Program-made: the position numbers and the translations under genes | Part shown: positions 26,496 to 36,162 of the stretch, piece after piece | Layout of the letters: each line of letters starts with the position of its first letter | Position numbering within the stretch: position 1 is the stretch's first letter | The notes under the pieces: model-generated | Seen by the model: the letters and a program-made list of their open reading frames with translations, nothing else | Told to the model about the DNA's origin: nothing | Database searches by the model: none | From: Verrucomicrobiota bacterium | GTDB lineage: Bacteria > Verrucomicrobiota > Verrucomicrobiia > Limisphaerales > J093 | Direction: 5' to 3' | Length of the DNA: 45,594 nucleotides | NCBI GenBank assembly: GCA_016871715.1 | Contig: VHCO01000032.1 | Location: forward strand, 1-45,594

Positions 26496-29400
26496 ATGAA
26501 GTTGTCCAGAGCCATTCTCTCGAGTGCCAGGGCGGTGGCGACGCTGCTCTGGGTGAGTAGTGTGGGGCTCAGCCCCGCGCGGGCGGAAACCCTGCTGGCC
26601 GCGGGGCGGACCGTGGGCGCGCCTGGCTTTGAGGCCACGCTGCCCGTGGTGTTGACCAGTGACACACCCGTGGCCGGATTGCAGTTTGACTTCAAATACG
26701 ACCCCGAGCGTCTCTCGCAGGTGGCGGTGCAGCCGGGCGAGGCGCTCGGCACTCACGAATTGCGCTTTCGGCAAATGGGGCCCGGCTGGATCCGGGTGCT
26801 GATCCACACGCCGGCCGAGGCTTGGCTCACGGCGGGCGAGGTGGCCAGCTTGCAGTTCTTCGTTGCCCAAGACGCGCCCGCCGGCATCGAGTTCATCGCC
26901 CTGAGCAATGTGATCGCTGCCGCGGATACGGCCGCCCAAATCCACGCAGTGGAAGGGCTCGACGGCTTTCTCGCCATCTTCAGCACCGAGTTCATGCACG
27001 ACATCGAGGATCTGTCCTTGCTGCTCCAATCGGATCCCGGCGCGGCCAACGTGACCATGACGGCCACCAGCCCGACGTTAACCGTGGCCATTTTCTCCGG
27101 GCCGCCCACGGGTGCCACGCCTAGGTGGGTCACGACCGAGGTGCCGGACGGGCGCTATCAACTGACGACCACCTTCACGGCCGCCGACGGCTCGATCCGC
27201 AAACAGTTCCTCCGCGAGGTGGCGGTGAACAACTCGGTCGTGTGGCATTCTGGTTTCGTGACCGAGAACGAGACCTGGTCCAACCAGCGGGTGCACGTCG
27301 CCGAGAGCTCGGTCCTGGTCCGGTCGAATGCGACCATCACGATCCAGGCCGGAGCCATCGTTAAGTTCACGCGCGGGTCCGGTTTGTCGCTGGAGCGCAA
27401 CTGCGGGCTCGAAGCGTTGGGCACCTTGGCGCAACCGATCGTATTGACCTCGATTGCCGATGACACCGTGGGCGGCGACTCGAACCTCGACGGCAGCAGC
27501 AGCCTGCCCAAGCCGGGCGATTGGCCCGGCATTTCCGCGCATGCAACCGCGCGGGTCAGCCTCAACGAGCACGCCGAATTGCGCTACGTCATCGCGCTTC
27601 ACGGCGGTGAGATCGCTCAGGACGAAGTCTGGGACGGCACCCACCTGCATCGTTTGGTGGATCACTTGCAGGTGAACCCCGGGGTCACGCTCACCATCCA
27701 ACCCGGCGCGGTCATCAAGTTCGATCCTGCCCGCCAACTCAACGTCCGCGGGCGCGTGATCGCGCGCGGCACCGTCCCGCAGCCCATCACCTTTACGTCG
27801 ATCTTGGACGACAGCGTGGGTGGCGACACCAACCTCGACGGCAATCGCACCCAGCCCTCGGCGGGGGATTGGGCCTGGATCCACTTGATCGGTGGCCAGG
27901 GCGAGTTTGCCCATTGCATCGTGCGCTACGGTAGCGGCCCAGTCGCAGGCGGTTGGGGCCAAAAAGGCATGTTCAAGACCAGCGGTTCCGCCACGCTCAC
28001 CATCGAGAACAGCTACCTGCTCGATGCCTTCTATGACGGCGTCCTGGCGTGGGGCGGCGGCGTTCGCATTGCCAACACGGTGTTGGTCGGGATCGACCGT
28101 GCGATCTCAGCGCATCCAGGTTCGCCCGTCGAGGTGGTCAACTGCAGCTTGTACAACAACAAGATCGGCCTGCTGACTCATGGCGGGTCGCTGGCGGTCG
28201 ATAACACCATCGTCGCCAACAGCATCCTCTCCGGCTACCAGCACGACTTCGGCACCCTGGTCCGCCTCCGCTACTGCAACATCTGGGCCCCGCCCTTCTC
28301 CGGTTCGGTCAACTACCGCAATGCGGCCGACCGCACAGGCCAGAACGGCAACCTCTCGATCGACCCGCGCTTCAAAGATGCCGACCGATTGAACTTCCGG
28401 CTTACCTTCGGTTCGCCGTGCATCGACGCCGCCGACGGCACGGTGGCGCCTCCGCGGGACCTGCTCAACGTCGAGCGGTTTACCGACCTGCGCTCGGTGC
28501 CCAAAGGCGTGCTCGCCGCCAACGGGGCCTATCCCGACATGGGCGCTTTCGAGTTCGCCGAGGCGGCCCCGTCCGACGTCGACCTCTTGGTCCGCGAGGT
28601 ACGAGGGCCGGCTAATGTGGTCGCGGGTCAAGTGGCGGACATCGAGTGGTTGGTGGTGAATGCGGGCACGGGCGTCGTCAACGGTCCGTGGCACGACGCG
28701 GTTTACTTGTTCGACCCGGTCAGCAACCGGCGCATCTTCGTGGGCGAGTTCCTGGTCGGGCACGCGGTCACGTTGGGTGGGGGCCGGAGCTACCGGGCGG
28801 GCGCCCAGGTGCTCGTGCCTGGCGGGCTGATTCAGAATTATCAATGGCAAATCGAGGTCAACAGTCGAGGCGACATCTTCGAAGGTCAGAACCGTGACAA
28901 TAACGCCAACTCGTCGCTGGGCGCCGTGGCCCTAGACCTGCCGGAGATCGTCGTGGACCAACCCGGTTTGGGCGGCCGCTTCGGTTACCCCGAGGATGGC
29001 CGTTGGTTCAAGCTCGTGCCGGCAGCCAATCAAGATGTCCTGCTGGTGTTCGACCTGGCCTCCGGACAAGGCGCAACCGAAATCTACGTGGGCCGCAACT
29101 ACCTGCCCACACCCCAATCGTTTGATTTCCGCCAGCGGGAATGGAAAGCGCCTGACACCACCGCCTTGGTGGCCAACACGACGACCGACACGTACTACGT
29201 GTTGGCTTATCCGCGCTCGTTGCCCGCGGGCGCTTCCTCGTTCACGCTGCGGGCTACGGTCGTCGATTTTGGGGTCGAGAAAGCCACGCCAAACCGAGTT
29301 GGCAACGCGGGGTTGGCTACAATCGAGATCTTCGGCGCCAACCTGGATCCGGGCACGCAATTCCATCTGCAAGCGGCCAACGGCCAGCGCTGGACCGCCC

Positions 29401-32060
29401 AGCGTGTCACCTCTGTCGATTCCGGGCGCGTCTTCGCCACCTTCCAGCTCACGGGATTCCCGGCCGGTTCGGCGCATGTGGTGGCCGACCAAACGGGCGC
29501 CACGGCCATCGGGTCCAATCTGGTCGAGGTAATCCAGGGCGGGGCCGGCCAGTTCTACACGTACCTCACCGGTCCGAGCGTGATTCGCCTCGGCCGCTCC
29601 GGCACCTGGTACGTGACCTACGGCAACAAAGGGTTGGTCGATGTTCCGCTGCCGTTGCTGCACATCTCGGTGCCCGGCGCTCAAACGATCAGCCTCTTCG
29701 AAAGCACGCTGAACTACGCTGAGAGCTTCGTCTTGCTGGCCCTCAACGACCAATCCCTCCTGCCCACGCTCGGCCCAGGTCAGGAGCGGACTGTTGCCTT
29801 CGAAGTCAAGCCCGGCCCTACCGGCGGCAACGTCCAAGCGCGCGTGGGGGTCTACCCGGGCGAGAAGCTCCTGACCGACGCCAGCCCGATCGGTTGGAAC
29901 ACGATCCCGCCGCCCGAGGGAGTGGATCCGGCGTTGTGGCAGCAGTATTTGCAGGAGTTGACCGCGCGTCTTGGGCCTTCCCTGCGCGACTTCTATGCCC
30001 TCCTTATGCGCGACCTGGACGATCTGGCCGCCGACTACCTGGGCCACCTCTATGTCGCAAACATCGACGGATACTGGCTCTTCGGACCGGAACCGGTGGG
30101 TGCGACCTTCCCGCTGCCGGACATCCAGATCACCGACGAACAAGCGGCCCAGGATCGGGCGGTTAGCCTCCATTCGGTCAGGCTGCACGCCCCTGCCAAG
30201 AAGCCGGCGGATGGTATTCGCAAAACCTACTTTGTTGTGATCAGCAATTCGGACTACCGCAAAGCCGGGCAGAATAACCTGCCTGGCGTCGCCAAGGATC
30301 ACGCCGACATCAAACAGTACCTCAAGAAAGACTTGCGCGTCCCGGAAGACCAGATCGAAGAGCTCTTCGACAGTCTGGACAGCGAGACCGATACCATCAC
30401 GCGCCAAAAAGTCCTCGATGCCGTCAAGAAGTTCAAAGACAAGATCGATGGCGACGACGACCTGGTGATCTATTACTCGGGTCACGGTGGACGTTGGCAG
30501 GATGTCCAGCAGGGGTACATGTTCCTTAATGACGGCACCGTGGGACCAGTCGCGATGGAGAATGCCATCAACGAAGTCGGCGCGGCCAACACCTACTTCA
30601 TCAACGACTCCTGCCATTCCGGTGGCTTGGGCGGGGTTCTCACCCCCACCAACGGCACGTTCGTGGGTATCTCGGGCAGTGAGTGGGGCCGCGTTTCCTG
30701 GGAAAACGCGTCTGGCGGTGAACTAACCACACGCTTGAAGAAACACTTGCGCAACTGCAAATCGCTCGCGGATGCCTTCGCCGCCGCGCGGCAGGAAATC
30801 GTTGACGCCTACTCTGGTAAGACCAACCAAGTTCACCAGCAACGACCTCAGTTGCACAACTCTTCCAATGTGAACCTGGGCCGCAAACCCTGGCAGGACC
30901 CCTCCGGCTGGCGCCAGCGCGTCCGCAATTTCCTGCGTGAGAATGTCCCGTTCGGCCTCGGCGACTCGATCGCCACGCTGTTGGTGGGCAGTATCGACCC
31001 GAACGACAAGGTCGGCCCGACCGGCTCCGGCGCGGCGGGCTACATCGGCCTGCGCCAGATCATGCCTTACACCGTCTACTTCGAGAACAAGACCAACGCC
31101 GCCGCGCCCGCTCAAGAGGTCCTCATCATCGACCAACTCGATCCGGACCTCGACTGGTCCACCTTCGAGCTGAAGGAACTCGGGTTTAACAACCAGAAGT
31201 GGCCCGTGCCGCCCGGCCTCCAGCAGTTTACCACCACGGTCTCGGCACCCTCGGATCCGAACCCGGTCCACATCACGGTCCGGTTGGATCCGGACACCGG
31301 GCATGTGACCTGGTTTATGCAATCGGTAGACCCGGCCACGGGCCAGTTGCCGGAAGATCCGTTTGCCGGGTTCTTGCCGCCGAATGACGCCACGCACCGC
31401 GGCGAAGGATTCGTCAGCTACGTCATCCGCGCCATGGACCAGCTCGTCACCGGCGTCGAGATCCACAACCAGGCGCGCATCATCTTCGACCCGACCTACG
31501 GCTTCAACCAACCCATCGACACCCCCGTGGTCCTCAACACCATCGATGCTGCTCCGCCAACGAGCGCGGTTTACCCGTTGCCGGAGCAATCGCCGCCCAG
31601 CTTCGCGGTCGAGTGGATGGGGCTCGACGACGAGCTTGGCTCAGGCGTGTTCACCTACGACATCTACGTCTCCGAGAACGGCGGCCCATTCCTGCCCTGG
31701 TTGACCAGCACCACGGACACCCGGGCCACCTTTGCCGGCCGCAACGGGTCCACTTACCGCTTCTACAGCGTCGCCCGCGACTTCGCCGGCAACGTCGAGG
31801 CTGCGCCCGAACAGCCGGATACCTTCACGGCCGCTCGAGGTGGACCGCCCCAGCTCGAGGGCGCGCTGCGCGATCAGAACCTGATCATCCGCCTGAGCAA
31901 CTTGACCCCCGGCCAACCGTATGCGCTGGAAGCTTCGGCCACGCTGCGCCCGGGCAGTTGGCTGACCGTCTTCACCCTGGACGCTACCGAACCGACCGCG
32001 GAACTGTTGGCTCCACTCGATCAGGCGGCCCGGTTCTTCCGACTGCGCTCGGGGCCTTAG
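26496..32060 (+). CDS. Giant secreted protein with cohesin-like, beta-helix, CARDB-like and caspase (C14) domains
   Basis: A 1854-residue protein. Signal peptide about 1-30 (ending SPARA). Residues about 35-170 look like a cohesin-type beta-sandwich (VAGLQFDFKYDPERLSQVAV). Residues about 230-690 hold a right-handed beta-helix with a tandem repeat (TIQAGAIVKF, DDTVGGDSNLDG, then TIQPGAVIKF, DDSVGGDTNLDG). A CARDB-like adhesion domain follows (about 691-813), then beta-rich modules. About 1240-1480 is a caspase-fold peptidase C14 domain: TYFVVISNSDY, LPGVAKDHADIKQYL, catalytic His1330 in YYSGHGG and Cys1373 in DSCHSGG, 43 residues apart, the metacaspase pattern. Downstream are SIDPNDKVGPTG with a beta domain, an FN3-like domain (about 1686-1780) and a C-terminal module ending RFFRLRSGP. 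Substrate and activation are unknown. The dyad looks intact. Confidence 0.8.
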   Translation: MKLSRAILSSARAVATLLWVSSVGLSPARAETLLAAGRTVGAPGFEATLPVVLTSDTPVAGLQFDFKYDPERLSQVAVQPGEALGTHELRFRQMGPGWIRVLIHTPAEAWLTAGEVASLQFFVAQDAPAGIEFIALSNVIAAADTAAQIHAVEGLDGFLAIFSTEFMHDIEDLSLLLQSDPGAANVTMTATSPTLTVAIFSGPPTGATPRWVTTEVPDGRYQLTTTFTAADGSIRKQFLREVAVNNSVVWHSGFVTENETWSNQRVHVAESSVLVRSNATITIQAGAIVKFTRGSGLSLERNCGLEALGTLAQPIVLTSIADDTVGGDSNLDGSSSLPKPGDWPGISAHATARVSLNEHAELRYVIALHGGEIAQDEVWDGTHLHRLVDHLQVNPGVTLTIQPGAVIKFDPARQLNVRGRVIARGTVPQPITFTSILDDSVGGDTNLDGNRTQPSAGDWAWIHLIGGQGEFAHCIVRYGSGPVAGGWGQKGMFKTSGSATLTIENSYLLDAFYDGVLAWGGGVRIANTVLVGIDRAISAHPGSPVEVVNCSLYNNKIGLLTHGGSLAVDNTIVANSILSGYQHDFGTLVRLRYCNIWAPPFSGSVNYRNAADRTGQNGNLSIDPRFKDADRLNFRLTFGSPCIDAADGTVAPPRDLLNVERFTDLRSVPKGVLAANGAYPDMGAFEFAEAAPSDVDLLVREVRGPANVVAGQVADIEWLVVNAGTGVVNGPWHDAVYLFDPVSNRRIFVGEFLVGHAVTLGGGRSYRAGAQVLVPGGLIQNYQWQIEVNSRGDIFEGQNRDNNANSSLGAVALDLPEIVVDQPGLGGRFGYPEDGRWFKLVPAANQDVLLVFDLASGQGATEIYVGRNYLPTPQSFDFRQREWKAPDTTALVANTTTDTYYVLAYPRSLPAGASSFTLRATVVDFGVEKATPNRVGNAGLATIEIFGANLDPGTQFHLQAANGQRWTAQRVTSVDSGRVFATFQLTGFPAGSAHVVADQTGATAIGSNLVEVIQGGAGQFYTYLTGPSVIRLGRSGTWYVTYGNKGLVDVPLPLLHISVPGAQTISLFESTLNYAESFVLLALNDQSLLPTLGPGQERTVAFEVKPGPTGGNVQARVGVYPGEKLLTDASPIGWNTIPPPEGVDPALWQQYLQELTARLGPSLRDFYALLMRDLDDLAADYLGHLYVANIDGYWLFGPEPVGATFPLPDIQITDEQAAQDRAVSLHSVRLHAPAKKPADGIRKTYFVVISNSDYRKAGQNNLPGVAKDHADIKQYLKKDLRVPEDQIEELFDSLDSETDTITRQKVLDAVKKFKDKIDGDDDLVIYYSGHGGRWQDVQQGYMFLNDGTVGPVAMENAINEVGAANTYFINDSCHSGGLGGVLTPTNGTFVGISGSEWGRVSWENASGGELTTRLKKHLRNCKSLADAFAAARQEIVDAYSGKTNQVHQQRPQLHNSSNVNLGRKPWQDPSGWRQRVRNFLRENVPFGLGDSIATLLVGSIDPNDKVGPTGSGAAGYIGLRQIMPYTVYFENKTNAAAPAQEVLIIDQLDPDLDWSTFELKELGFNNQKWPVPPGLQQFTTTVSAPSDPNPVHITVRLDPDTGHVTWFMQSVDPATGQLPEDPFAGFLPPNDATHRGEGFVSYVIRAMDQLVTGVEIHNQARIIFDPTYGFNQPIDTPVVLNTIDAAPPTSAVYPLPEQSPPSFAVEWMGLDDELGSGVFTYDIYVSENGGPFLPWLTSTTDTRATFAGRNGSTYRFYSVARDFAGNVEAAPEQPDTFTAARGGPPQLEGALRDQNLIIRLSNLTPGQPYALEASATLRPGSWLTVFTLDATEPTAELLAPLDQAARFFRLRSGP

Positions 32061-32120
32061 CGCTGCGACCTCGCTGGCGACTTGACGGCTCGCCGCGTTT
32101 CGGGTTCGCTCCACCGCCAC

Positions 32121-32747
32121 ATGAGCGTGGATGTGGCCTCGGCACCGTTGGTGCGCCGCCCGCATGGGTTGCGACGGCTGTACACCTGGACTGTCGGTTG
32201 GGCAGAGCGGCCGGGCGGGGGATGGGCCTTGTTCGGCATTGCGCTCATCGAGTCCTCGGTTTTTCCCGTGCCGCCGGATGTACTGTTGTTGGCGCTGTGC
32301 GTGGGCGCGCCGCGGCGGTCGTTTCGGTTCGCCGCGATCTGCGCTGCCGGTTCGGTGTTGGGAGGGATGCTCGGCTACGCGATCGGGTACGGGGCATGGC
32401 ACGCCGTGCGGGACCTGTTCATTCCGTACATCTTTTCCCAAGCGGCGTTCGACAAGGTGGCCACGTTGTACCAAGGCAACGCGTTTCTCGCCATTCTCAC
32501 GGCGGCCTTCACGCCGATTCCCTACAAGGTCTTCACCATTGCCGCCGGGGTGTGCGAGGTGAGTTTCTGGGCGTTGGTGGGGGCCTCGGTGGTCGGACGA
32601 TCCGCCAGGTTTTTCATGGTCGCCGGGATGATCTTCTTGTTTGGGGCGCGGATTCGCGCGCTCATCGAGAAATACTTCGACTGGTTTGCCTGGGCCCTGC
32701 TCGCGTTAGGCATCGCCGGCTTCGTCGCCATCAAGTACCTCAAATGA
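32121..32747 (+). CDS. VTT/DedA-like (YqaA family) membrane protein
   Basis: A 208-residue protein from the ATG at 32121; an ATG at 32082 is possible but adds a non-conserved stretch. It fits the VTT (SNARE-associated/DedA) superfamily, YqaA branch: GIALIESSVFPVPPDVLLLAL with the conserved E-x-x-x-x-P-P, GSVLGGMLGYAIGYGAWHAV, then FTPIPYKVFTIAAGVCEVSF and GRSARFFMVAGMIFLFG. These are the re-entrant loop and R-F residues expected of the family, members of which flip polyprenyl or phospholipids. About five hydrophobic segments are seen. The next gene (HAD) overlaps its stop by ATGA. It starts 60 bases after the giant caspase-bearing gene, in the same direction. Confidence 0.88.
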   Translation: MSVDVASAPLVRRPHGLRRLYTWTVGWAERPGGGWALFGIALIESSVFPVPPDVLLLALCVGAPRRSFRFAAICAAGSVLGGMLGYAIGYGAWHAVRDLFIPYIFSQAAFDKVATLYQGNAFLAILTAAFTPIPYKVFTIAAGVCEVSFWALVGASVVGRSARFFMVAGMIFLFGARIRALIEKYFDWFAWALLALGIAGFVAIKYLK

Positions 32748-33457
32748 GCCTCAGCACGGCTGCCCCTCAGCCTCAAGTTCGACCTCAGCCCGGCCCGCCC
32801 CGTCCGGCAGGGCGATTCGACGCCGTCATCTTCGACATGGACGGCGTGCTGGTGGACAGTGAACCGCGTCATGAACAGGCGTTCCGGGAGGTCTTCGACG
32901 AGATGGGCTATGGCGACCGGCATGGCATGGATTTCGCCGCTTATTACGGGAAATCGGACCGGACGTTGTGGCTGGATTTCATTGCGAAACATCAACCCGC
33001 GCAGTGCCTCGACGAGTTGTTGGCCCTGAAACAGGGGCGGTTCCTCGAAATCATGCGGCGCGACCGCCCGATCTTCCCTGCCTTCCCCGACCTGTTGGAG
33101 GTCCTGGGCAGGCAATACCGACTGGCGGTGGCCTCAGGGTCTATGCACCCGGTGATCGACGAGCTGCTGGCGATGAAAGACCTGCGCCGGTTCTTCGAGG
33201 TGGTGGTAAGCGTGCAGGACGTGGCTCGCGGCAAACCGGCTCCGGACGTCTTCCTCGAGACCGCCCGCCGCCTCGGACTGCCACCCGACCGCTGTTGTGT
33301 GATCGAGGACGCCGCGGCGGGTGTGGCTGCGGCTCGTGCGACGGGGATGACCGTCATCGCGATTACCAACACCTTGCCGGCGGCACGCCTGGCTCAGGCC
33401 ACACACGTCGTCGACGACTACCGCGAGATCGAGGCGTTGCTCCGCGCTCCCGGCTGA
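32744..33457 (+). CDS. HAD-superfamily hydrolase, beta-phosphoglucomutase-like
   Basis: A 237-residue cytoplasmic enzyme of the haloacid dehalogenase superfamily that moves or removes phosphate through an aspartyl intermediate. The ATG at 32744 overlaps the previous stop as ATGA. Motif I FDMDGVLVDSE (30-40, nucleophile D31, acid/base D33), motif II VASGS, motif III with lysine in GKPAPDVF and motif IV EDAAAGVAAARATGM are all present, with a helical cap between I and II. GVLVDSEPRH and the cap type suggest a beta-phosphoglucomutase or sugar phosphatase; which of them cannot be decided. A Pro/Gln-rich stretch of about 20 residues precedes motif I. Confidence 0.9.
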   Translation: MSLSTAAPQPQVRPQPGPPRPAGRFDAVIFDMDGVLVDSEPRHEQAFREVFDEMGYGDRHGMDFAAYYGKSDRTLWLDFIAKHQPAQCLDELLALKQGRFLEIMRRDRPIFPAFPDLLEVLGRQYRLAVASGSMHPVIDELLAMKDLRRFFEVVVSVQDVARGKPAPDVFLETARRLGLPPDRCCVIEDAAAGVAAARATGMTVIAITNTLPAARLAQATHVVDDYREIEALLRAPG

Positions 33458-33562
33458 GGCTCGGGCAGAAGGACCCACTTGCGTTTGCGGCACTGGGAAA
33501 ACGGGCTTGCGATCGGGCCCAAAACCGAGAAGCGTCGAGCCATGCCCGAGTTATCCTGAGCC

Positions 33563-35920
33563 ATGAAACGACCGAAGCGACTCTCCCTGGCTGCGACGTG
33601 CTCGATCCTCACGCTGGTGCCGACGCTCACCGCCCTCGCCCAGCAGGCTACGGCGAGCGAGCCTGCCCAGACGCTCTGGTATCGCCAGGCGGCGCGCGAG
33701 TGGTCCGAAGCCTTGCCGATCGGCAACGGCCGAATGGGCGCCATGGTCTTCGGCGGTGTCGCCGCCGAACGCCTGCAGTTCAACGAAGACACCCTCTGGA
33801 CCGGCCAACCGCATGAGTACCACCGGGAAGGCGCCGCGCGGTTTTTGCCCCAGCTCCGGCAACTACTCCTCGAGGGTAAACCGCGCGAGGCGGAGGCGCT
33901 GGCCATGCAGGAGTTCATGAGCGTCCCGCTACGGCAAAAGGCCTATCAGCCGTTTGGCGACCTGCGCCTCCAATTCGCCGGCCTCGAGGGGGTGACCGAT
34001 TATCGACGCGCACTGGACCTCGACGCGGCCATCGCCAGCGTCCGTTTCCGGCAGGACACCGTCGAGTTCGAGCGGCGCGCCTTCGTTAGCCACCCCGATC
34101 AGGCCTTGGTCTGGCACATCGGCGCCAGTCAGCCCGGGCGCGTGAGCTTCACCGCCAAGCTGGACAGTCCGCATCCGACCGCGCGCACGGCGCAGCGTGA
34201 CGGGGACCAACTCGCCCTGTTCGGCCAAGTGCAGGACGGCGGGCTCCGGTTCCAGGCGCGGTTGCGGGCCGTGGCGGTGGGAGGACGCGTGGTCGTCAGC
34301 GAGGATCACTTGACGGTCACGGGCGCCGACTCGGCGATGTTAGTCCTAGCGTCGGCGACGAGCTTTAAGAACTACCAAGACATCAGCGCCGATCCGGCGG
34401 CACGCTGCGCCGCCACGCTGCGCGCCGTCACTGGGAAAGACTTTGCGACGCTGTTAGCCGCGCACTTGGCAGATCATCGAGCCCTTTACCGCCGGGTCCA
34501 ACTCGATCTCGGCCGGACCGAGGCGGGTGGGCTGGCGACGGACGAACGGCTTCGCCGCGTGCGGCAAGGGCCAGACCCGGCGTTGGCGGCACTGTATTTC
34601 CAATTTGGCCGTTACTTGCTGATCGCCAGCAGCCGACCCGGCACCCAACCCGCCAACCTCCAGGGAATCTGGAACGATCAGTTGCGCCCACCGTGGGACA
34701 GCAAGTGGACCGTCAACATCAACACTGAGATGAACTACTGGCCGGCCGAAGTCGCGAACCTGGCCGAATGCCACGAACCGCTGTTCGATCTGATCGACGA
34801 CTGCCGCGTCACGGGGCGGAAGACGGCCCAGGCCCACTACGGTTGTCGGGGTTGGGTGCTCCACCACAACACCGACCTCTGGCGCGGCACCGCCCCGATC
34901 AACCACGCCAACCACGGCATTTGGGTCACGGGCGGCGCCTGGCTCGCCCACCATCTGTGGGAACACTATCGGTTCGGAGGCGACCGCGAGTTTTTGGCGC
35001 GCCGGGCCTATCCCGCGCTCAAGGAGGCGGCGCTCTTCTTCACGGATTTCCTGGTGCGCGACCCCAAGACCGGTTGGTTGATCAGTTCACCCTCCAATTC
35101 GCCTGAGCTGGGCGGGTTGGTGGCGGGGCCGACGATGGACCATCAGATCGTCCGCAGTCTCTTCGATTGCACGGCAGCCGCCGCGGCGCAGTTGGGTGTG
35201 GATGCCGAGTTCGCCGCCCGCCTGCGGGAGTTGCGCGGGCAGATCGCACCGAACCAGATCGGCCAACACGGTCAGCTCCAGGAATGGCTCCAAGACAAAG
35301 ACAACCCCAAAGAAACCCACCGCCATGTCTCCCACCTCTGGGGCCTATATCCAGGTTGGGAAATCACCCCGCGCGGCACGCCCGAACTCTGCGCCGCAGC
35401 CAAGCAATCCCTGAGCTTCCGCGGCGACGGCGGCACCGGCTGGAGCAAAGCATGGAAGATCAACTTCTGGGCGCGCTTCCTGGACGGCGACCACGCCCAC
35501 CGACTCCTGGTCGATGCCCTAGCCGGCAACACCTACCCGAACCTTCTGGATGCCCACCCGCCATTCCAAATCGATGGCAATTTCGGCGGCACAGCCGGCA
35601 TCGCGGAGCTCCTCCTCCAAAGCCACGAAGTCGTCAGCGGCGACCGCCGCCCGATGAGGCCAAGCGCCGAGATGACCGACCAGGATATCCCCGTGCTCGA
35701 ATTCCTGCCGGCGCTACCCAGCGCGTGGCCTTCAGGCTATGTCAAGGGCTTGCGCGCTCGTGGCGGGTTCCAGGTCGATATCGAATGGCAGGGTAGCCGA
35801 CTCACCTCGGCCACCCTGCGCGCGCGGCTCCGTCAACCGTGCCAGTTGCGTTACCGCACCGCCACACGGGACCTCTCGCTCGAGCCCGGCCAGCGGTTCC
35901 AATGGAACCCGAGTCCTTAG
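33563..35920 (+). CDS. Secreted GH95 family glycoside hydrolase (alpha-L-fucosidase)
   Basis: A 785-residue enzyme of glycoside hydrolase family 95, inverting hydrolases that remove terminal L-fucose (some act on L-galactose) from glycans. A signal peptide is present (about 1-32). The N-terminal beta domain opens with EALPIGNGRMGAMVFGG and FNEDTLWTGQP, family hallmarks. The (alpha/alpha)6 barrel holds NLQGIWND, NINTEMNYWPAE (asparagines N385 and N387, matching the pair that positions water), an SPSNSPE motif with E515 as the likely general acid, HRHVSHLWGLYPG and GDGGTGWSKAWK (D622). FQIDGNFGGTAGIAELLLQSH and a C-terminal beta domain (FLPALPSAWPSGYVKGLRARGGF) complete the family pattern. Residue roles are by analogy with the bifidobacterial enzyme. 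Repeat copy 2 follows its stop after 3 bases. Confidence 0.93.
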   Translation: MKRPKRLSLAATCSILTLVPTLTALAQQATASEPAQTLWYRQAAREWSEALPIGNGRMGAMVFGGVAAERLQFNEDTLWTGQPHEYHREGAARFLPQLRQLLLEGKPREAEALAMQEFMSVPLRQKAYQPFGDLRLQFAGLEGVTDYRRALDLDAAIASVRFRQDTVEFERRAFVSHPDQALVWHIGASQPGRVSFTAKLDSPHPTARTAQRDGDQLALFGQVQDGGLRFQARLRAVAVGGRVVVSEDHLTVTGADSAMLVLASATSFKNYQDISADPAARCAATLRAVTGKDFATLLAAHLADHRALYRRVQLDLGRTEAGGLATDERLRRVRQGPDPALAALYFQFGRYLLIASSRPGTQPANLQGIWNDQLRPPWDSKWTVNINTEMNYWPAEVANLAECHEPLFDLIDDCRVTGRKTAQAHYGCRGWVLHHNTDLWRGTAPINHANHGIWVTGGAWLAHHLWEHYRFGGDREFLARRAYPALKEAALFFTDFLVRDPKTGWLISSPSNSPELGGLVAGPTMDHQIVRSLFDCTAAAAAQLGVDAEFAARLRELRGQIAPNQIGQHGQLQEWLQDKDNPKETHRHVSHLWGLYPGWEITPRGTPELCAAAKQSLSFRGDGGTGWSKAWKINFWARFLDGDHAHRLLVDALAGNTYPNLLDAHPPFQIDGNFGGTAGIAELLLQSHEVVSGDRRPMRPSAEMTDQDIPVLEFLPALPSAWPSGYVKGLRARGGFQVDIEWQGSRLTSATLRARLRQPCQLRYRTATRDLSLEPGQRFQWNPSP

Positions 35921-35923
35921 CGA

Positions 35924-36040
35924 GCGAGCGCGGACGGTCACGTCCGCCAAGCGGATCTGACGATCCGCGCCCCACAGGGAGCCTGCGGGGTTTCATCCGC
36001 GATGGCAGCCCTCAAGCACCTCACCGGAGGATTCGGGGCC
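35924..36040 (+). repeat. Dispersed twin-hairpin repeat, copy 2
   Basis: The best-formed copy has both hairpins perfect: GCGGACG-GTCA-CGTCCGC (about 35930-35947) and GCGGATC-TGAC-GATCCGC (about 35951-35968). The conserved tail GGGAGCCTGCGGGGTTTCATC and GATGGCAGCCCTCAAGCACC follows. It starts 3 bases after the GH95 stop, so in this place it could also stabilise or end the upstream transcript, though no T-run follows. Confidence 0.88.
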
Positions 36041-36162
36041 ATGGAGGATTCGGGTTGACCTAGGTTGGCGCCAGAGGGTATGCATGCTCCAGACTCCGCA
36101 GCACAACCACGACCAGCCCGACCAACCGTTTGCCACCAAGGCGAGCCACTCACGATTCACCT

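Noticed and set aside
28932..30617. A 561-codon minus-strand frame inside the giant caspase-bearing gene
   Set aside because: It is antisense to the CARDB-to-caspase region whose domains are clear on the plus strand.
26496..32060. Splitting the 1854-residue protein into separate genes
   Set aside because: The frame is continuous, domains follow each other without internal ribosome sites or stops, and the signal peptide is only at the beginning.
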